The position numbers and the translations under genes were made by a program. Shown here piece after piece: positions 1 to 9,806 of a stretch of 64,000 bases of DNA (its first letter is position 1; each line of letters opens with the position of its first letter). Source of the DNA: Ctena decussata (lineage: Eukaryota > Mollusca > Bivalvia > Lucinida > Lucinidae). Where the stretch lies: the NCBI GenBank assembly GCA_963989385.1, contig OZ022506.1, positions 64,429,434 to 64,493,433 on the forward strand, written 5' to 3'. The notes under the pieces are model-generated. The model made no database searches and had not been told where the DNA came from. It saw nothing but the letters and a program-made list of their open reading frames with translations.

Positions 1-202
1 CCCGCAGTGCAGACTCAGATCAGCCTGGGCATCCGCCCAGTCTGATTAGAGTCTTTGCTGTCCGCATGAAGGTAGCTTAGACTCCTAGCTACCTTTTAAG
101 TGCTTAGAAAAGACTCTGATCAGACTCGGCAGATGCCCAGGATGATCTGAGTCTGCGCTCGGCACGCAGCCACTTTGTTGGTTTTCTCGTGTTGTGGCTC
201 AT
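1..202. mobile_element. TGAGCCGCGAC-family foldback MITE, copy 1 (cut by window start)
   Basis: Part of the commonest repeat in the window. Its right half is complete and ends in a diverged form of the GTCGCGGCTCA terminus (GTTGTGGCTCA); the left terminus lies outside the window. The body contains the two diagnostic arms, one near CAGCCTGGGCATCCGCCCAG and one near its mirror image, around a short central spacer holding GTAGCTTAGACTC. It has no coding capacity. Complete copies are about 238 bp and almost wholly palindromic. Confidence 0.85.
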
Positions 203-253
203 ATAAACCTGAACTGACTGTCAGCAGGAGAAAAAGCAACAAAATGATTTTAA

Positions 254-472
254 CCCATTGCATTCTGGGTATTTTTTGTCTGCTGCTGAAATTGTCGTCT
301 GCATCAAAAATCAGGAAAATTTTAACAACATTCGTCTAACCAACTCTTGTAGAAATGATGTCTATGCAGCATACAGTTTGGATCTCAGATCAGGCCCCAC
401 GTTTGTGGGGCCTGATCTGGATCCAAACTGTTTGCCCAGATACCCCTTTAGGGGTATCCAAAATGAAATGGG
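254..472. mobile_element. piggyBac-like MITE flanked by TTAA
   Basis: A 219-bp segment begins CCCATTGCATT, ends AAATGAAATGGG, and is bounded on each side by TTAA (250-253 and 473-476). This is the target duplication typical of the piggyBac superfamily. There is no transposase. The 3' half holds a strong hairpin at 374-430 with a GTTT loop. The hairpin is related to those in the MITEs at 41519 and 43691. A 72-codon ORF across the element is fortuitous. Confidence 0.7.
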
Positions 473-1330
473 TTAAAGAACGGCTGGAGACATAGATATC
501 AGATGAATCAAGTACAGCCACACCTGTCTAAAACAGCCACCTCTTTAAATCAACTATCTTTTCTAATATGCCAAACTCTGACAAACTCTCAAACCCCAAA
601 GTAAAGTTATGGGTATATAGCAGCCATCTATTTGCCTCAACAGATAATGTTTGCCCAGTCATGGGTGATTGTTTAAGACAAGTTTAATTGTATCAATATT
701 GTACAAAAGTTGATTGTTTTTGTTTGTTATTAAAATAAATTGGATAACACATTTGTGTGTGTTTAATCTTTTCTGTATAATCCTGTCTTAATATCTTCCA
801 TTCTGTTAGGTCTTAAAAGGGGCGACGCTAACAGTTAAATGAAATTATTGCTGAATTTGCAAACTGTGTAGATCCAGATGAAGTAACTACATATGATAAA
901 AGAAAACTTCAGAAATCTTATCCTCCCTTACAAAACCACTATGACCTTGAAACTTTGTATGCAGCATTGGTGTTCATGTACTTTTATATTTGTTCAAATA
1001 ATGAGCCTTGGCCAACCACCACATTTTTTGACAGCAGGTTCAAATTTGCTTCTTTGTGCTTTAATATGGCTCTTGTGCTTTATCATCAAACAAATCTTTA
1101 ACGATAGATATTTGGAAATTGCAAAAAAAAAATGTGGCAAAATGTTGAAATTACTGTCAGCCAAATAAGTACTTACAGATTTATGAGTACCAGAGGTCAA
1201 GGTTGTTATTGTACCTTTCACCAAGGTCACTCATATTTAAAAGACTTCAGACAAATTTTCCTTCGAAGCCACTGAGCTGGTTTAAATAAAATTGCATATT
1301 GAGCAGTCATTGATCATGGAAATAAATATT
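473..1330. repeat. Gene-free stretch with a diverged ~400-bp repeat unit (885-1290)
   Basis: No gene was seen. Positions 885-1290 resemble the repeat units at 37000-38750: landmarks include a 'ccttgaaactttgtatg' phrase, 'tttgttcaaataatga', and 'gatttatgagtac...aggtcaagg' in the same order. This looks like a decayed single unit of that composite element. The remainder is AT-rich and unassigned. Confidence 0.5.
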
Positions 1331-1568
1331 TGAGCCGTGACACGACAAACCCAACAATGTGGTTGTGCGCCCAGCGCAGATTTAGATCAGCCTGGGCATC
1401 CGCCCAGTCTGATCAGACTCTTCGCTAAGCGCTTAAAGGCTAGCTAAGGACCTAAGCTACATCTATGCGGACAGCGAAGACTCTGGTCAGACTGGGCGGA
1501 TGTCCAGGCTGATCTGAGTCTGCGCTGGGCGCACAACCACATTGTTGGTTTTGTCGTGTCGCGGCTCA
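1331..1568. mobile_element. TGAGCCGCGAC-family foldback MITE, copy 2
   Basis: Complete 238-bp copy with termini TGAGCCGTGAC and GTCGCGGCTCA. The two arms contain the CTGGGC ATCC GCCCAG phrase and its mirror. It sits in AT-rich DNA, and any target duplication is only 1-2 bp and cannot be fixed by eye. It is non-coding. Confidence 0.9.
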
Positions 1569-2416
1569 TTTGTAGTAGAGATGGCATGACCAAGATTGCT
1601 TTAATGCACATATATGATAAAAACTTTTAAAATCTTCATCTGCAGAACCAAACATCCCATGATAATGAAACTTGGTATGCTGCATATGAGATTAATTCAC
1701 CATGGTTGCCACAGCCAGGGAAAAACATCTGGAAAATGAATTTATTTCCAGGTCAGGGAAAAGTCAGGAAATTTTGTGGTTGGTCAAGGAAATTTAGAAA
1801 GAACTAGAAATGTCAGGGAAAAGTCAGGAAATTTGAAAATAAATGGCGATGGCCAACTTCAGAAAATATACTTATTCTGTTCATGGGGAAAAGAAGTACT
1901 TTCTAAAGAGATAGCCTAGGCACATTTCCCTTCTCATTGGAGGCTATTCTTAAAGGAAAACAATTTGCTGCCTCCAGGGAGCAAATTGTCTCCTTTAAGA
2001 GTAGCTCCCAGTATTTGATGCGACACAATAAGCATTGTAAAATTAATGTTCAGATCCGTACAAAAGGTATGGAAAACTGTAAAATGTCAGGGAAAAAGTC
2101 AGGGAATTTTGAAGTGGAGGATGAGTGGAAATTTAAAGAGTAACTACACTTCAGGAACTGACTGAATCAGATCCCAAACCCTAGCCCCAACATCAAAGGG
2201 AAAGATTGACAAAGACATCCCAACAAACAATAAATTACAAGTGATAAGCCGAGTCAGCAGCTCTTTCCCAAATAGGTGGCAACTCAGCTATCTAATTTAG
2301 ACCACCAGAAAGGTTACAACAGACTAAGCAAATTATACGAAAAAACATTTAACAATTATTTTTACCTATTTTCTATTTTTATTATAAAAGGGTTAAAATA
2401 AGAACACAATAAATTA
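1569..2416. repeat. Gene-free stretch with repeat fragments
   Basis: No gene was seen. Positions 1600-1710 are a fragment of the 37-38.7 kb repeat unit ('gaaacttggtatgc'). Positions 1725-1860 and 2060-2130 contain repeated 'cagggaaaagtcagg' phrases, the complement of the 'ccctgacttttcc' phrases of the hAT-like element at 30351. Positions 1930-2010 resemble unassigned repeat pieces near 13800 and 43500. Confidence 0.4.
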
Positions 2417-3624
2417 GGGACTGACCATGGGGGGGCTGGTATTCTTGATGGAGACAGGACATTTTATTTCACTGGCCTCTGGAAACAATTTCATTTTTTT
2501 TCACCTTGAGGGAGGCAATTTCTTTTTTTTTTACAAACTAACTCAAACAGGTTATTTTTTTTTATTTTATAGGCTGAACTATCAGATCCTCGTTTACTTG
2601 ACCTTAACATCCTTTTATTTTACCCACATCAGTAATTTTTACACCTTTTTTTTCTCACAAAAAGAACTACAGATGCTGTCTTTAGCCAGGCTAAGGGCAT
2701 GGCTTAGCTTGCTTTTCAAACCAGTGCCTGAAGCATGCTACTCTCTTCATCTAAGGTACAGATACAAACATCCCTGTATGAGTTTGGCAAAATATTAGGC
2801 CTAAAACTAGGGCTATTTTGGCCTTAAATAAGGGCTATTTTGGCAAAGTTTTAGGGCTAACTTTAGGAATTGAAGGGCTTTTTCTAGCCCAATCATATGC
2901 CCAAACATGCTTTTTTAGAAAGTTTGATAAATACTTACTGATAGAGTCACAGTTTACATGAATGCCATTTGATAAAATGACTGAAAGTTCTGTGCCGAGA
3001 AGTTAACAAAGGGGGGTCTGGGGGGCAACGCCCCCTCCAGAAGCCAAAGCAATTTCCCTATTTTAATGGCAATTTTAAGACTGGAAACAATAGAGAAAAA
3101 CTAGGGATGATGATGAAAATAAGGGTTTTTCATTTTAGGACTTTTGCCTTTTAGAGTGTTTTTTGCCATAATGGCTTTGTCTTCCATAAGCTAGTGACTC
3201 TTTTGCAATTCATTTTTAGTGGAAACATTTACTTAGTAATGTGGCAGACCAATAGTACATGTTTGTGAATGTTGTATAGGATGTTTTTGTGAATGTATGC
3301 ACATGCGGACCCGCTGATGTAAAACAATTGTAGATAATATTAAAATATTACTATAAATATATGGGGGTCTGGGGGCGCAGCCCCCAGAAGCCAGAGACAT
3401 TATAAAACCTCAATTCAAATGAAATTGTCTGCAGACAATATTTTTTTTTGTTGAAATTTTGGGTGGAGCCAGGTTAGTTTTTTCACTTACTTTTGAGGTC
3501 AGTTTATTTTTTTTCCCTTATGAGCCAGGTTATTTTTTTCTTGCATATCCAAAGACAGGGATTTTTTTGATAAATATACCAGCCTCCCCCCCCCCCCCCC
3601 CCCGAATATCAAATGGTCGGTCCC
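2417..3624. mobile_element. TIR element with homopolymer-rich ends (~1.2 kb)
   Basis: The left end GGGACTGACCAT and right end ATGGTCGGTCCC are inverted copies. Next to each is a G or C run, followed by a 'ggctggtat' segment (or its complement), so the ends mirror each other for well over 100 bp. TA or TTA flanks both sides. Internal T-runs give phenylalanine-rich ORFs (2427-2798 and 3459-3644) that are artefacts of base composition. No transposase is visible. Confidence 0.55.
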
Positions 3625-4090
3625 TTAAACAGCACCGAACATAAAAACAAATGCAACCGCAACGAAAGTACCGCCTTGGGACGGTCAGTAATAACTACTG
3701 GTTTTACTGGGCCCAAACCTTAAATAATTCACCCTCACCCTCCGCTGCGGTGCACACAATTAGTTGGTAGTTCGGTTCGTATGGAGGTCCCCTAACTCAT
3801 CAGAGAGTCATCACGGTCAACAATTAAAATCAAGAAAAGACCGTGATGAAGCAAGGATGAGGACTCGACAGCCAAAACGTGTTGAGACACCTGGAGATCC
3901 CTGGGGCGTCAGCAACACCACTGGAACACTGGAGCAAAAGAAGACCACCAGTTGAACCCCGGTGGGCCAAGAAACAAACAAACATCCGGCCCCAACCAAC
4001 TAATATATAGCTTTATGTAGGGGCTATCATACTCATAGAGTCTGAACCCCGACCCCTGTAATACTAGTGCCACTATCAGATTTGTTCAAA
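3625..4090. repeat. Unassigned interspersed repeat fragment
   Basis: No gene was recognised. Positions 3670-3745 (a 'ccgccttgggacggtcagtaa' like phrase leading to 'ctggttttact') recur in diverged form at 6025-6105, so this is interspersed repeat material. A short inverted pair ATTAGTTGG / CCAACTAAT brackets 3760-4003 and may mark an insertion. Confidence 0.35.
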
Positions 4091-5330
4091 TGATGACCCT
4101 AGATTCATTTTTGTTATCTTTTCACACAGATGAGCAATTCAGGGCATAATGTCCCTCTTGTTTAACCATGCCCTTGTAAGAATGGTGGAAAGCATTAAAT
4201 CATGTCCCTGTGCACAGCTATCTGTTGTGTACGGACCATAGCTCCTAAACAGTATTGAATTCAATCATGAAATTTCTTAGAATGCGTTCATGATATCGTA
4301 ATGATGTGTCGCAAACAAAGAAGACATCTCTTACTGTAGTTACCTGTCCTTGTTGAAATCTTTTGTCCGCAGCACCACTTTTAACCAGATGTAATTTAGT
4401 CACGGAACTTCACAGATTGGTATTTTTTTATCCAGATAATGTGTCCTGAACAAAGAAGAATTTTTTTGCTGTTTAAGTTTTTGAACTATCAGCCCTTGCC
4501 TCGTATTATACTGTATTTTTCACTGTTCCTCATGTTGCCATTGTGTAATGGATTGAGAGTAAATAAATTGAATTGCCAAAGTCTTAGTCCGGGCCATATG
4601 GCCCAAACAGAAGCTAATCATGAAACTTCACAGATGAGTTTCTATTATAGAGTTTATAGAGACCAGTGTTGGTTGTTGGGAAGAAGGAAGACAGCTCTTG
4701 TTGTTCCATTTGTTTGTCTGCCCTAGCCAAAAATCCGTGTCTAGACCATAACTTCTGAACTGCACAGAATTTAGTCATGAAATTTTACAGAGAGGGATTA
4801 TCTGCTCAAGATGCAGAAGTGGCTCTCACTGTATTAGTTTTTTAGCTATAGACCCTGTCCTGGCCAAAACTCCTATAACATAGCAATTTAGTCTTGAAAC
4901 TTCTTAGAAGGGTATACCTTATCGGAATATGTCTCACGGACAAGGAAGACAAGGACGACTTAGTTGATTGTCTACTAAGATCATATTGTCTGTCAGAAGG
5001 ACTGAAACATCTAATCAGAAGAGTAGAAACTGTGCCTCGGTAAAAGACTATTGACAACATGAAACAGGGCCTCCGAGAGCAAATCAAAGCTAGAAAGAAG
5101 CAGGAATAGCGTTTGAAGTCAGTGACTGGACTCAATTCGATGAAAGGTTGGTTTCAAGAATGGGTTTAGAAAAGAACGCCGGCCTCTTATATGAGATCCT
5201 GTCAAAGGTTACTGAACATCTCATACAAGGACATGTCAGTAATGAGGATGTTCGCAAAAAAGATCCAACAAGTCACTGAAGAAAATGACGAACTCCTGAC
5301 CTTAGTCAAGAAACGGAAAGTTTGGTAAGT
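4090..5330. repeat. Degenerate ~120-bp tandem repeats
   Basis: No gene. The phrase 'ttagtcatgaaactt(c)acagatgg' recurs about every 110-200 bp (near 4262, 4398, 4615, 4772 and 4890). It alternates with 'aacaaagaagac' phrases. This is the pattern of a decayed tandem core such as those of the Pearl-like elements at 9.8 and 25.7 kb. The last few hundred bases are unassigned. Confidence 0.35.
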
Positions 5331-5334
5331 TGGC

Positions 5335-6000
5335 CACATCTCAATATCAATTCCGATATTTGGACATCCATACTTCGATTTATGGGTATCCTATATTTAT
5401 CTCCTTAATTCGATTTATGGATACCCAAAAATCCAATTACTGATGTCATAAATCAAGTTACAGAAATAAAAAAAAATCAGACGAAATAATGGACATCTAT
5501 TCAAAGAATTTTTTACCAATCATGGATATCCAAAAATGAGGTTGATATCAAATTTCCGAAGATAAATTATGGATACCCAAAAGACAAAAAAGAAATCGTA
5601 AAAGGTGTCGTTTAATATTCATGTCCAAATTATGGATATCCATGATTCAATTTTTGGATATCGCTAATTCGATTTACTGATATCCAATATTCATCTTCAT
5701 TCCACAAATCGAATTTTGGAGATCACAAAATCAAAACGTATATTGGATATCCATTAATCGAACTATGGATATAATAAACGAATAATGGATATCTATCAAT
5801 TGAATTAGAGATATCAAAAGAAAAATAATATTGGGTATCCAAAAATCAATTAATGTGTATCTTTAATTCTACGTTTTGTCTTTTAAATAATGAATAATAT
5901 CCAATATCATTTTTGATATCCATAGACTGCATGTTGGCTATCCATAAATGAATTTATAGGGATTATCCTTACATGAATTATTGATATCAAATATCGGGAA
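5335..6000. repeat. Degenerate short repeat rich in GGATATCCA palindromes
   Basis: About 25 occurrences of variants of 'atggatatccaaaaatcgaatt' (GATATC core with flanking WTCGAATTW) fill 660 bp in both orientations, at irregular 20-35 bp spacing. There is no ORF. It behaves like a decayed palindromic satellite. Confidence 0.7.
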
Positions 6001-6162
6001 TATATGGTACAATATAACGGAAACGCTGCCTTGGAACGATCATTAATAAACTACTTGTGCGCTTAAACTGGTTTTATAGAGTTCCATTTCGCCCTTGCCA
6101 CTACCATGACTCGTCTCATTTCATTCTTTAGAAGATCAAACAGCTTGACTTAACCTAGCAAA

Positions 6163-6262
6163 CAGGTGACATTTATGCAACGTTGCATCAACGTCAATGA
6201 AACGTCTTGACGTTTCATCGACGTTGCTAGCGCGTTGCTTTAACGTTATGTTTCCGCCTGAT
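6163..6262. mobile_element. Small foldback element with ACGTCTTGACGT core
   Basis: Roughly 100 bp with ends CAGGTGACATT and TTCCGCCTG and a perfect central hairpin (GAAACGTCTTGACGTTTC). A similar core in a different stem occurs near 60840. Non-coding. Termini are tentative. Confidence 0.45.
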
Positions 6263-6552
6263 AAAAAATGAAAGTTCTTATATAAACTTAATTAAAGGCG
6301 TCCCACCTATTTCCATAATAATAGCAGAGCAAGGGCCTACTGTACTTGCAGTAGGTGCGAGTGGGAGTTGTTTGGAGTAGTAGTGGTAGTAATTCAATTC
6401 TCATATCGAGTTGTTTGGATATTTTTGCGCTGCCTTTTATATCTCCTTTCTTTCTACTTTTGTCTGGGAGACATCAGAAATATAGACTGTATTACTGTCT
6501 CAAAGAGCCGTTAAATCCAAAAGAAGCAACCTACCAATCTTTTTAAGATAAT

Positions 6553-6790
6553 TGAGCCGCGACACGAGAAAACCAACAATGTGGTTGTGCGCCCAGCGCA
6601 GACTCAGATCAGCCTGGGCATCCGCCCAGTCTGATCAGAGTCTTCGCTGTCCGCATGGAGGTAGCTTAGACTCTTAGCTACCCTTTAAGCGCTTTTCGAT
6701 GATTCTGATCAGACTGGGCGGCTGTCCAGGCTGATCTGAGTCTGCGCTGGGTGCACAACCACATTGCTGGTTTTCTCGTGTCGCGGCTCA
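6553..6790. mobile_element. TGAGCCGCGAC-family foldback MITE, copy 3
   Basis: Complete 238-bp copy with perfect 11-bp termini and both hairpin arms. It sits about 0.9 kb upstream of the TRIM-like coding exon. Confidence 0.92.
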
Positions 6791-7192
6791 ATTATTTTCC
6801 GGCCAGGGTTCCCATAACCTGCGCTAGGTCAATCGTAAGCGTATCGTATATGTTTTTTTGTGTCTTCTTAAAGCCGTAAGTGTATCGTATAGGTGTTCTG
6901 TGTCTTCTTCAGGGACACGTTTAGAAAAGACTGACAGATAAGCTTTGGATGGGACACGTTATGTGATAAATGTCTAACAAGTTTTGAAATGCGAAAGGTA
7001 AGATTAATTTTTTATATTACATGTATACTGTTTTCAGCTTCTTTTTATTAAATATTTTTACACATAAGAAAAAACTTCCTGGTAGACTTCCTGGTAGACT
7101 AGACATGAAAATAGAGCGGTGTATTTGTCATTGAACATAATTAAACGCTGCAAATTTATGCACCTCCGCCTCAGGAAAGGGTCTTCCTTTTG

Positions 7193-7196
<4 letters not shown>

Positions 7197-7240
<44 letters not shown>
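7197..7240. repeat. (CT)n microsatellite
   Basis: An uninterrupted run of about 22 CT dinucleotides. The 140-codon minus-strand ORF across it, with a Glu-Arg run, is a by-product. Confidence 0.97.
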
Positions 7241-7242
<2 letters not shown>

Positions 7243-7446
7243 GACTAATGCAGTTTTGAATGTTAAAAAAATGTACATGTATTCGGATTTCATCTTTTTT
7301 CTCCTGTCTCTGTGTACTATTTACATATATACCATTCATGATTAAAATTACAGTTCTGTTTCTGCTAGAATATATTTTCTCTTTTACTAAATATGTTGTT
7401 GTGTAGACTCTGAGCAGACGCCACATTCTGCAACGTCTTTGGTCCA

Positions 7447-7673
7447 CAAGGGCGTAGCTACCTATACGGCAAATACGCAAGTGCGTATTGAAATTTTGTC
7501 AAAATTGACAAAATTTCAAAACGCACCTGCATATTTGCATGCTGAAAATTTATAAATTAGACAAGATTTCAATACCAATTACCAAAGTGGCTGAAATACT
7601 AGCTTTCCCTTCAAGAAGTAGAGAATAAAACATGGTTGTGCGTATTATGAAATTGCCCCTAGTTACGCCCCTG
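7447..7673. mobile_element. hAT-like MITE with 5-bp target duplication, copy A
   Basis: A 227-bp element with termini CAAGGGCGTAGCTA and TAGTTACGCCCCTG, flanked by GTCCA on both sides (7442-7446 and 7674-7678). A second copy in opposite orientation, also 227 bp, lies at 17716-17942. The CA(G/A)GGGCG ends are hAT-like and the 5-bp duplication would suit the hAT5 group. It ends 60 bp before the TRIM-like start codon, in what should be the upstream intron or 5' UTR. Confidence 0.85.
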
Positions 7674-7720
7674 GTCCATGCTCTTTTCAAACATTATACA
7701 CAGGAGTAAAATTAACTGAA

Positions 7721-7731
7721 TTATTTTCCAG
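7721..7731 (+). other. Putative 3' splice acceptor ahead of the TRIM-like coding exon
   Basis: A pyrimidine-rich tract ending in AG (TTATTTTCCAG) stands one base before the ATG at 7733. An upstream 5' UTR exon followed by a single coding exon is common in animal TRIM genes. No promoter or donor site could be assigned; transcript data would decide. Confidence 0.45.
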
Positions 7732-7732
7732 A

Positions 7733-9649
7733 ATGACAGATAGTATAGATGATAAGCATGGAACCAGCGACGAGTATAACGACCCCTTCTTTGATCCCTG
7801 TTTAACTGAATCACCTTCCAAAATGGCTGATAGCCTTGGTGGCAAGCATGGACCTAGTGACGAGTATAACGATCCCTTCTGTGATCCCTGGTTTGAAGGT
7901 AAAGGACTCAATGTGAAGGTTCATGGCTATTGCAAAGTCTGTTTTCAGTTCTTATGTTCTGACTGCTATATAGTCCATAGGGGACTTCAAGTATCCAGGC
8001 GTCATGCTATTCTACAGGGAGGCAGTATGCCACAGTCCCAAGCAGATAAGCCACCAAAGTTCGAATATTGCGACCGCCATCCCATATTAGTGAAAGATAA
8101 GTTCTGCTCTGCGCATAAGACTTTGGTTTGCTCTTCATGTGCTGCTGAACACAGGGTATGTATAATTGAAACTGTAGCAGATGTCTGTAAAACTGTCAAT
8201 TGTTCTGAAACTGATTTATTATATGACGCGGTCAAAAATTTACATGATCAAGGGAAGTCAGTTTTATCATCAGTGCAAGCGAATATAAAGAAAGCAAGAG
8301 GGCAGAAAAAACAAATGCTGAAGGAAGCACAAGAGTTGCATGACAAGGTTATTTCTAAAGTGAACAAACTATTTCAAGACATGCAGTCTGAGATTGAAAC
8401 AGCCTACCAGTCTCAAGTATTGGTAATGGATCAGCATCAAGAAAGACTTAATGATTTAGTTTCCAGGCTTGATTCTTCACTGAGTGATATAGAAAAATTC
8501 AGAGGAAGGCCTATTGATACTAAACTGTTTCTCAAGATACAAGAAAGTGTGACTGATACAAATGAAATAACTGGCGAGTTAAGAAGTTTAAATGAATCAC
8601 TGCTTTTCGCGGACCTGTCATTTATCCCAAGTAAAAGTATTAAAGAAATTCTCTCTGCGACTTTCACTTTGGGTTCCGTGTCAAAGTCAGACACAAAGCC
8701 AGGTACAAACAATGTATTCAATAAAATACTGTTTCCAGGCTCTGCATATGTCCGTACGTTGTTACCACAACAGTCAAGTCAACAGAATCCAGGAGCCACT
8801 AGCACAGACACTAGACCATCTGTACCACTGAAACGGATCAAAGTTGTTAAAAAGGGTACTTACAAGGTAAAGGTGAAGGGAGACAAGCACAACTGTCATA
8901 TATCTGGTCTGGCAATAGCGGAGAATGAAAGAAAAATGGTGGTTGATCATGGCAATGCTAACGTTAAGCTGTTCTCTCATGACATGAAGTTCTTGTCCTC
9001 TGTCCTAGTTCCTGACCTACCCCGGGATATTGCTGTGATCAGTGACATCGAAGCTGTTGTAACAACTTACAACAAATCACTGGTAACACTGGATATCTCT
9101 GGTAGACAGCTCAGTATCAAGATCACAACACGGTTATCATACAATGTGTATGGCATCAGCAGATATAATAACAAATTAGTTGTCACCAGTCCAGACAGCG
9201 ATCCTCCCTCTGTGAAGCTGATTGATCAACGTGGTAGAGTTTACTGGTCAGTGTCGTCTGATCAACAGGGACAGTCACTTTTTAGTAAGCCTTTGTACGT
9301 GAGTAGTCCTGGTGATGGAAGGTCATTCACGGTGATAGTAACAGACCAGGGTAACGACACGTTGACGTTGTTGAATGGTCACACTGGAGAGGTTATCACT
9401 AGACGTCAGCTGAGGGAGAAGGATCCTAGAGGTATTACCACTGACTCTGCTGGTAACGTCTATGCCTGTTACTATGGGACATCTGAGGTGGCAGTACTGT
9501 CAGGAGACTTGTCAGAGGAGACTATTCTACTGTCAACACAGAACGGTCTGAGTGGTCACCCACAAGCAATAGCATATGATCAAACGATTCAAAGACTTAC
9601 CATATCGAGTGTATTTCGAGACACATTAAACTTTTATAAACTATCATAA
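7733..9649 (+). CDS. TRIM-like protein: B-boxes, coiled coil, beta-propeller-like C-terminus, no RING
   Basis: 638 residues in one exon. Residues 1-60 are an acidic region made of two copies of a 30-residue unit. Residues 50-91 form a B-box 1-like zinc region (C67, C70, C75, C78, H82, H91) in which the expected Cys at 53 is Trp. Residues 113-143 form a B-box 2 (C113, H116, C125, H128, C133, C136, H140, C143). Residues 165-300 are heptad-rich and probably a coiled coil. Residues 370-638 have the GIxxDxxGNVYA-type repeats of NHL-like propellers. Without a RING it probably lacks E3 activity of its own and may act as a binding or regulatory member of the expanded molluscan TRIM set, often linked to innate immunity; that role is inference. 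The ATG directly follows a likely splice acceptor. A hAT-like MITE lies just upstream and a Pearl-like element just downstream. Confidence 0.88.
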   Translation: MTDSIDDKHGTSDEYNDPFFDPCLTESPSKMADSLGGKHGPSDEYNDPFCDPWFEGKGLNVKVHGYCKVCFQFLCSDCYIVHRGLQVSRRHAILQGGSMPQSQADKPPKFEYCDRHPILVKDKFCSAHKTLVCSSCAAEHRVCIIETVADVCKTVNCSETDLLYDAVKNLHDQGKSVLSSVQANIKKARGQKKQMLKEAQELHDKVISKVNKLFQDMQSEIETAYQSQVLVMDQHQERLNDLVSRLDSSLSDIEKFRGRPIDTKLFLKIQESVTDTNEITGELRSLNESLLFADLSFIPSKSIKEILSATFTLGSVSKSDTKPGTNNVFNKILFPGSAYVRTLLPQQSSQQNPGATSTDTRPSVPLKRIKVVKKGTYKVKVKGDKHNCHISGLAIAENERKMVVDHGNANVKLFSHDMKFLSSVLVPDLPRDIAVISDIEAVVTTYNKSLVTLDISGRQLSIKITTRLSYNVYGISRYNNKLVVTSPDSDPPSVKLIDQRGRVYWSVSSDQQGQSLFSKPLYVSSPGDGRSFTVIVTDQGNDTLTLLNGHTGEVITRRQLREKDPRGITTDSAGNVYACYYGTSEVAVLSGDLSEETILLSTQNGLSGHPQAIAYDQTIQRLTISSVFRDTLNFYKLS

Positions 9650-9806
9650 TTGTTGAATAGTCATATTTGGTTCAGAAATGATTTAGCTACGTACCAACGT
9701 AACAACATTGGTACCATTTGAGCATTTTCAACCCAAAATCAAATATAGGTGAATGAATCACCGCCTTGTTTTTACTATTTAAAAATTCTAATCGGCCACT
9801 TAGTTT
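9650..9806 (+). other. 3' flank / 3' UTR of the TRIM-like gene
   Basis: This stretch follows the TAA stop and has no obvious AATAAA signal. It is similar over about 120 bp to 13605-13740, so it is conserved with a duplicated locus. It is cut off at about 9807 by the Pearl-like element, which may have displaced the original polyadenylation region. Confidence 0.5.

Noticed and set aside
2427..2798. 123-codon Phe-rich ORF with possible membrane segments
   Set aside because: The hydrophobicity comes from T-runs in a transposon end; the same pattern is at 3459-3644 in the other end.
7058..7480. 140-codon minus-strand ORF upstream of the TRIM-like gene
   Set aside because: It runs through a CT microsatellite and into a MITE; no conserved motif.
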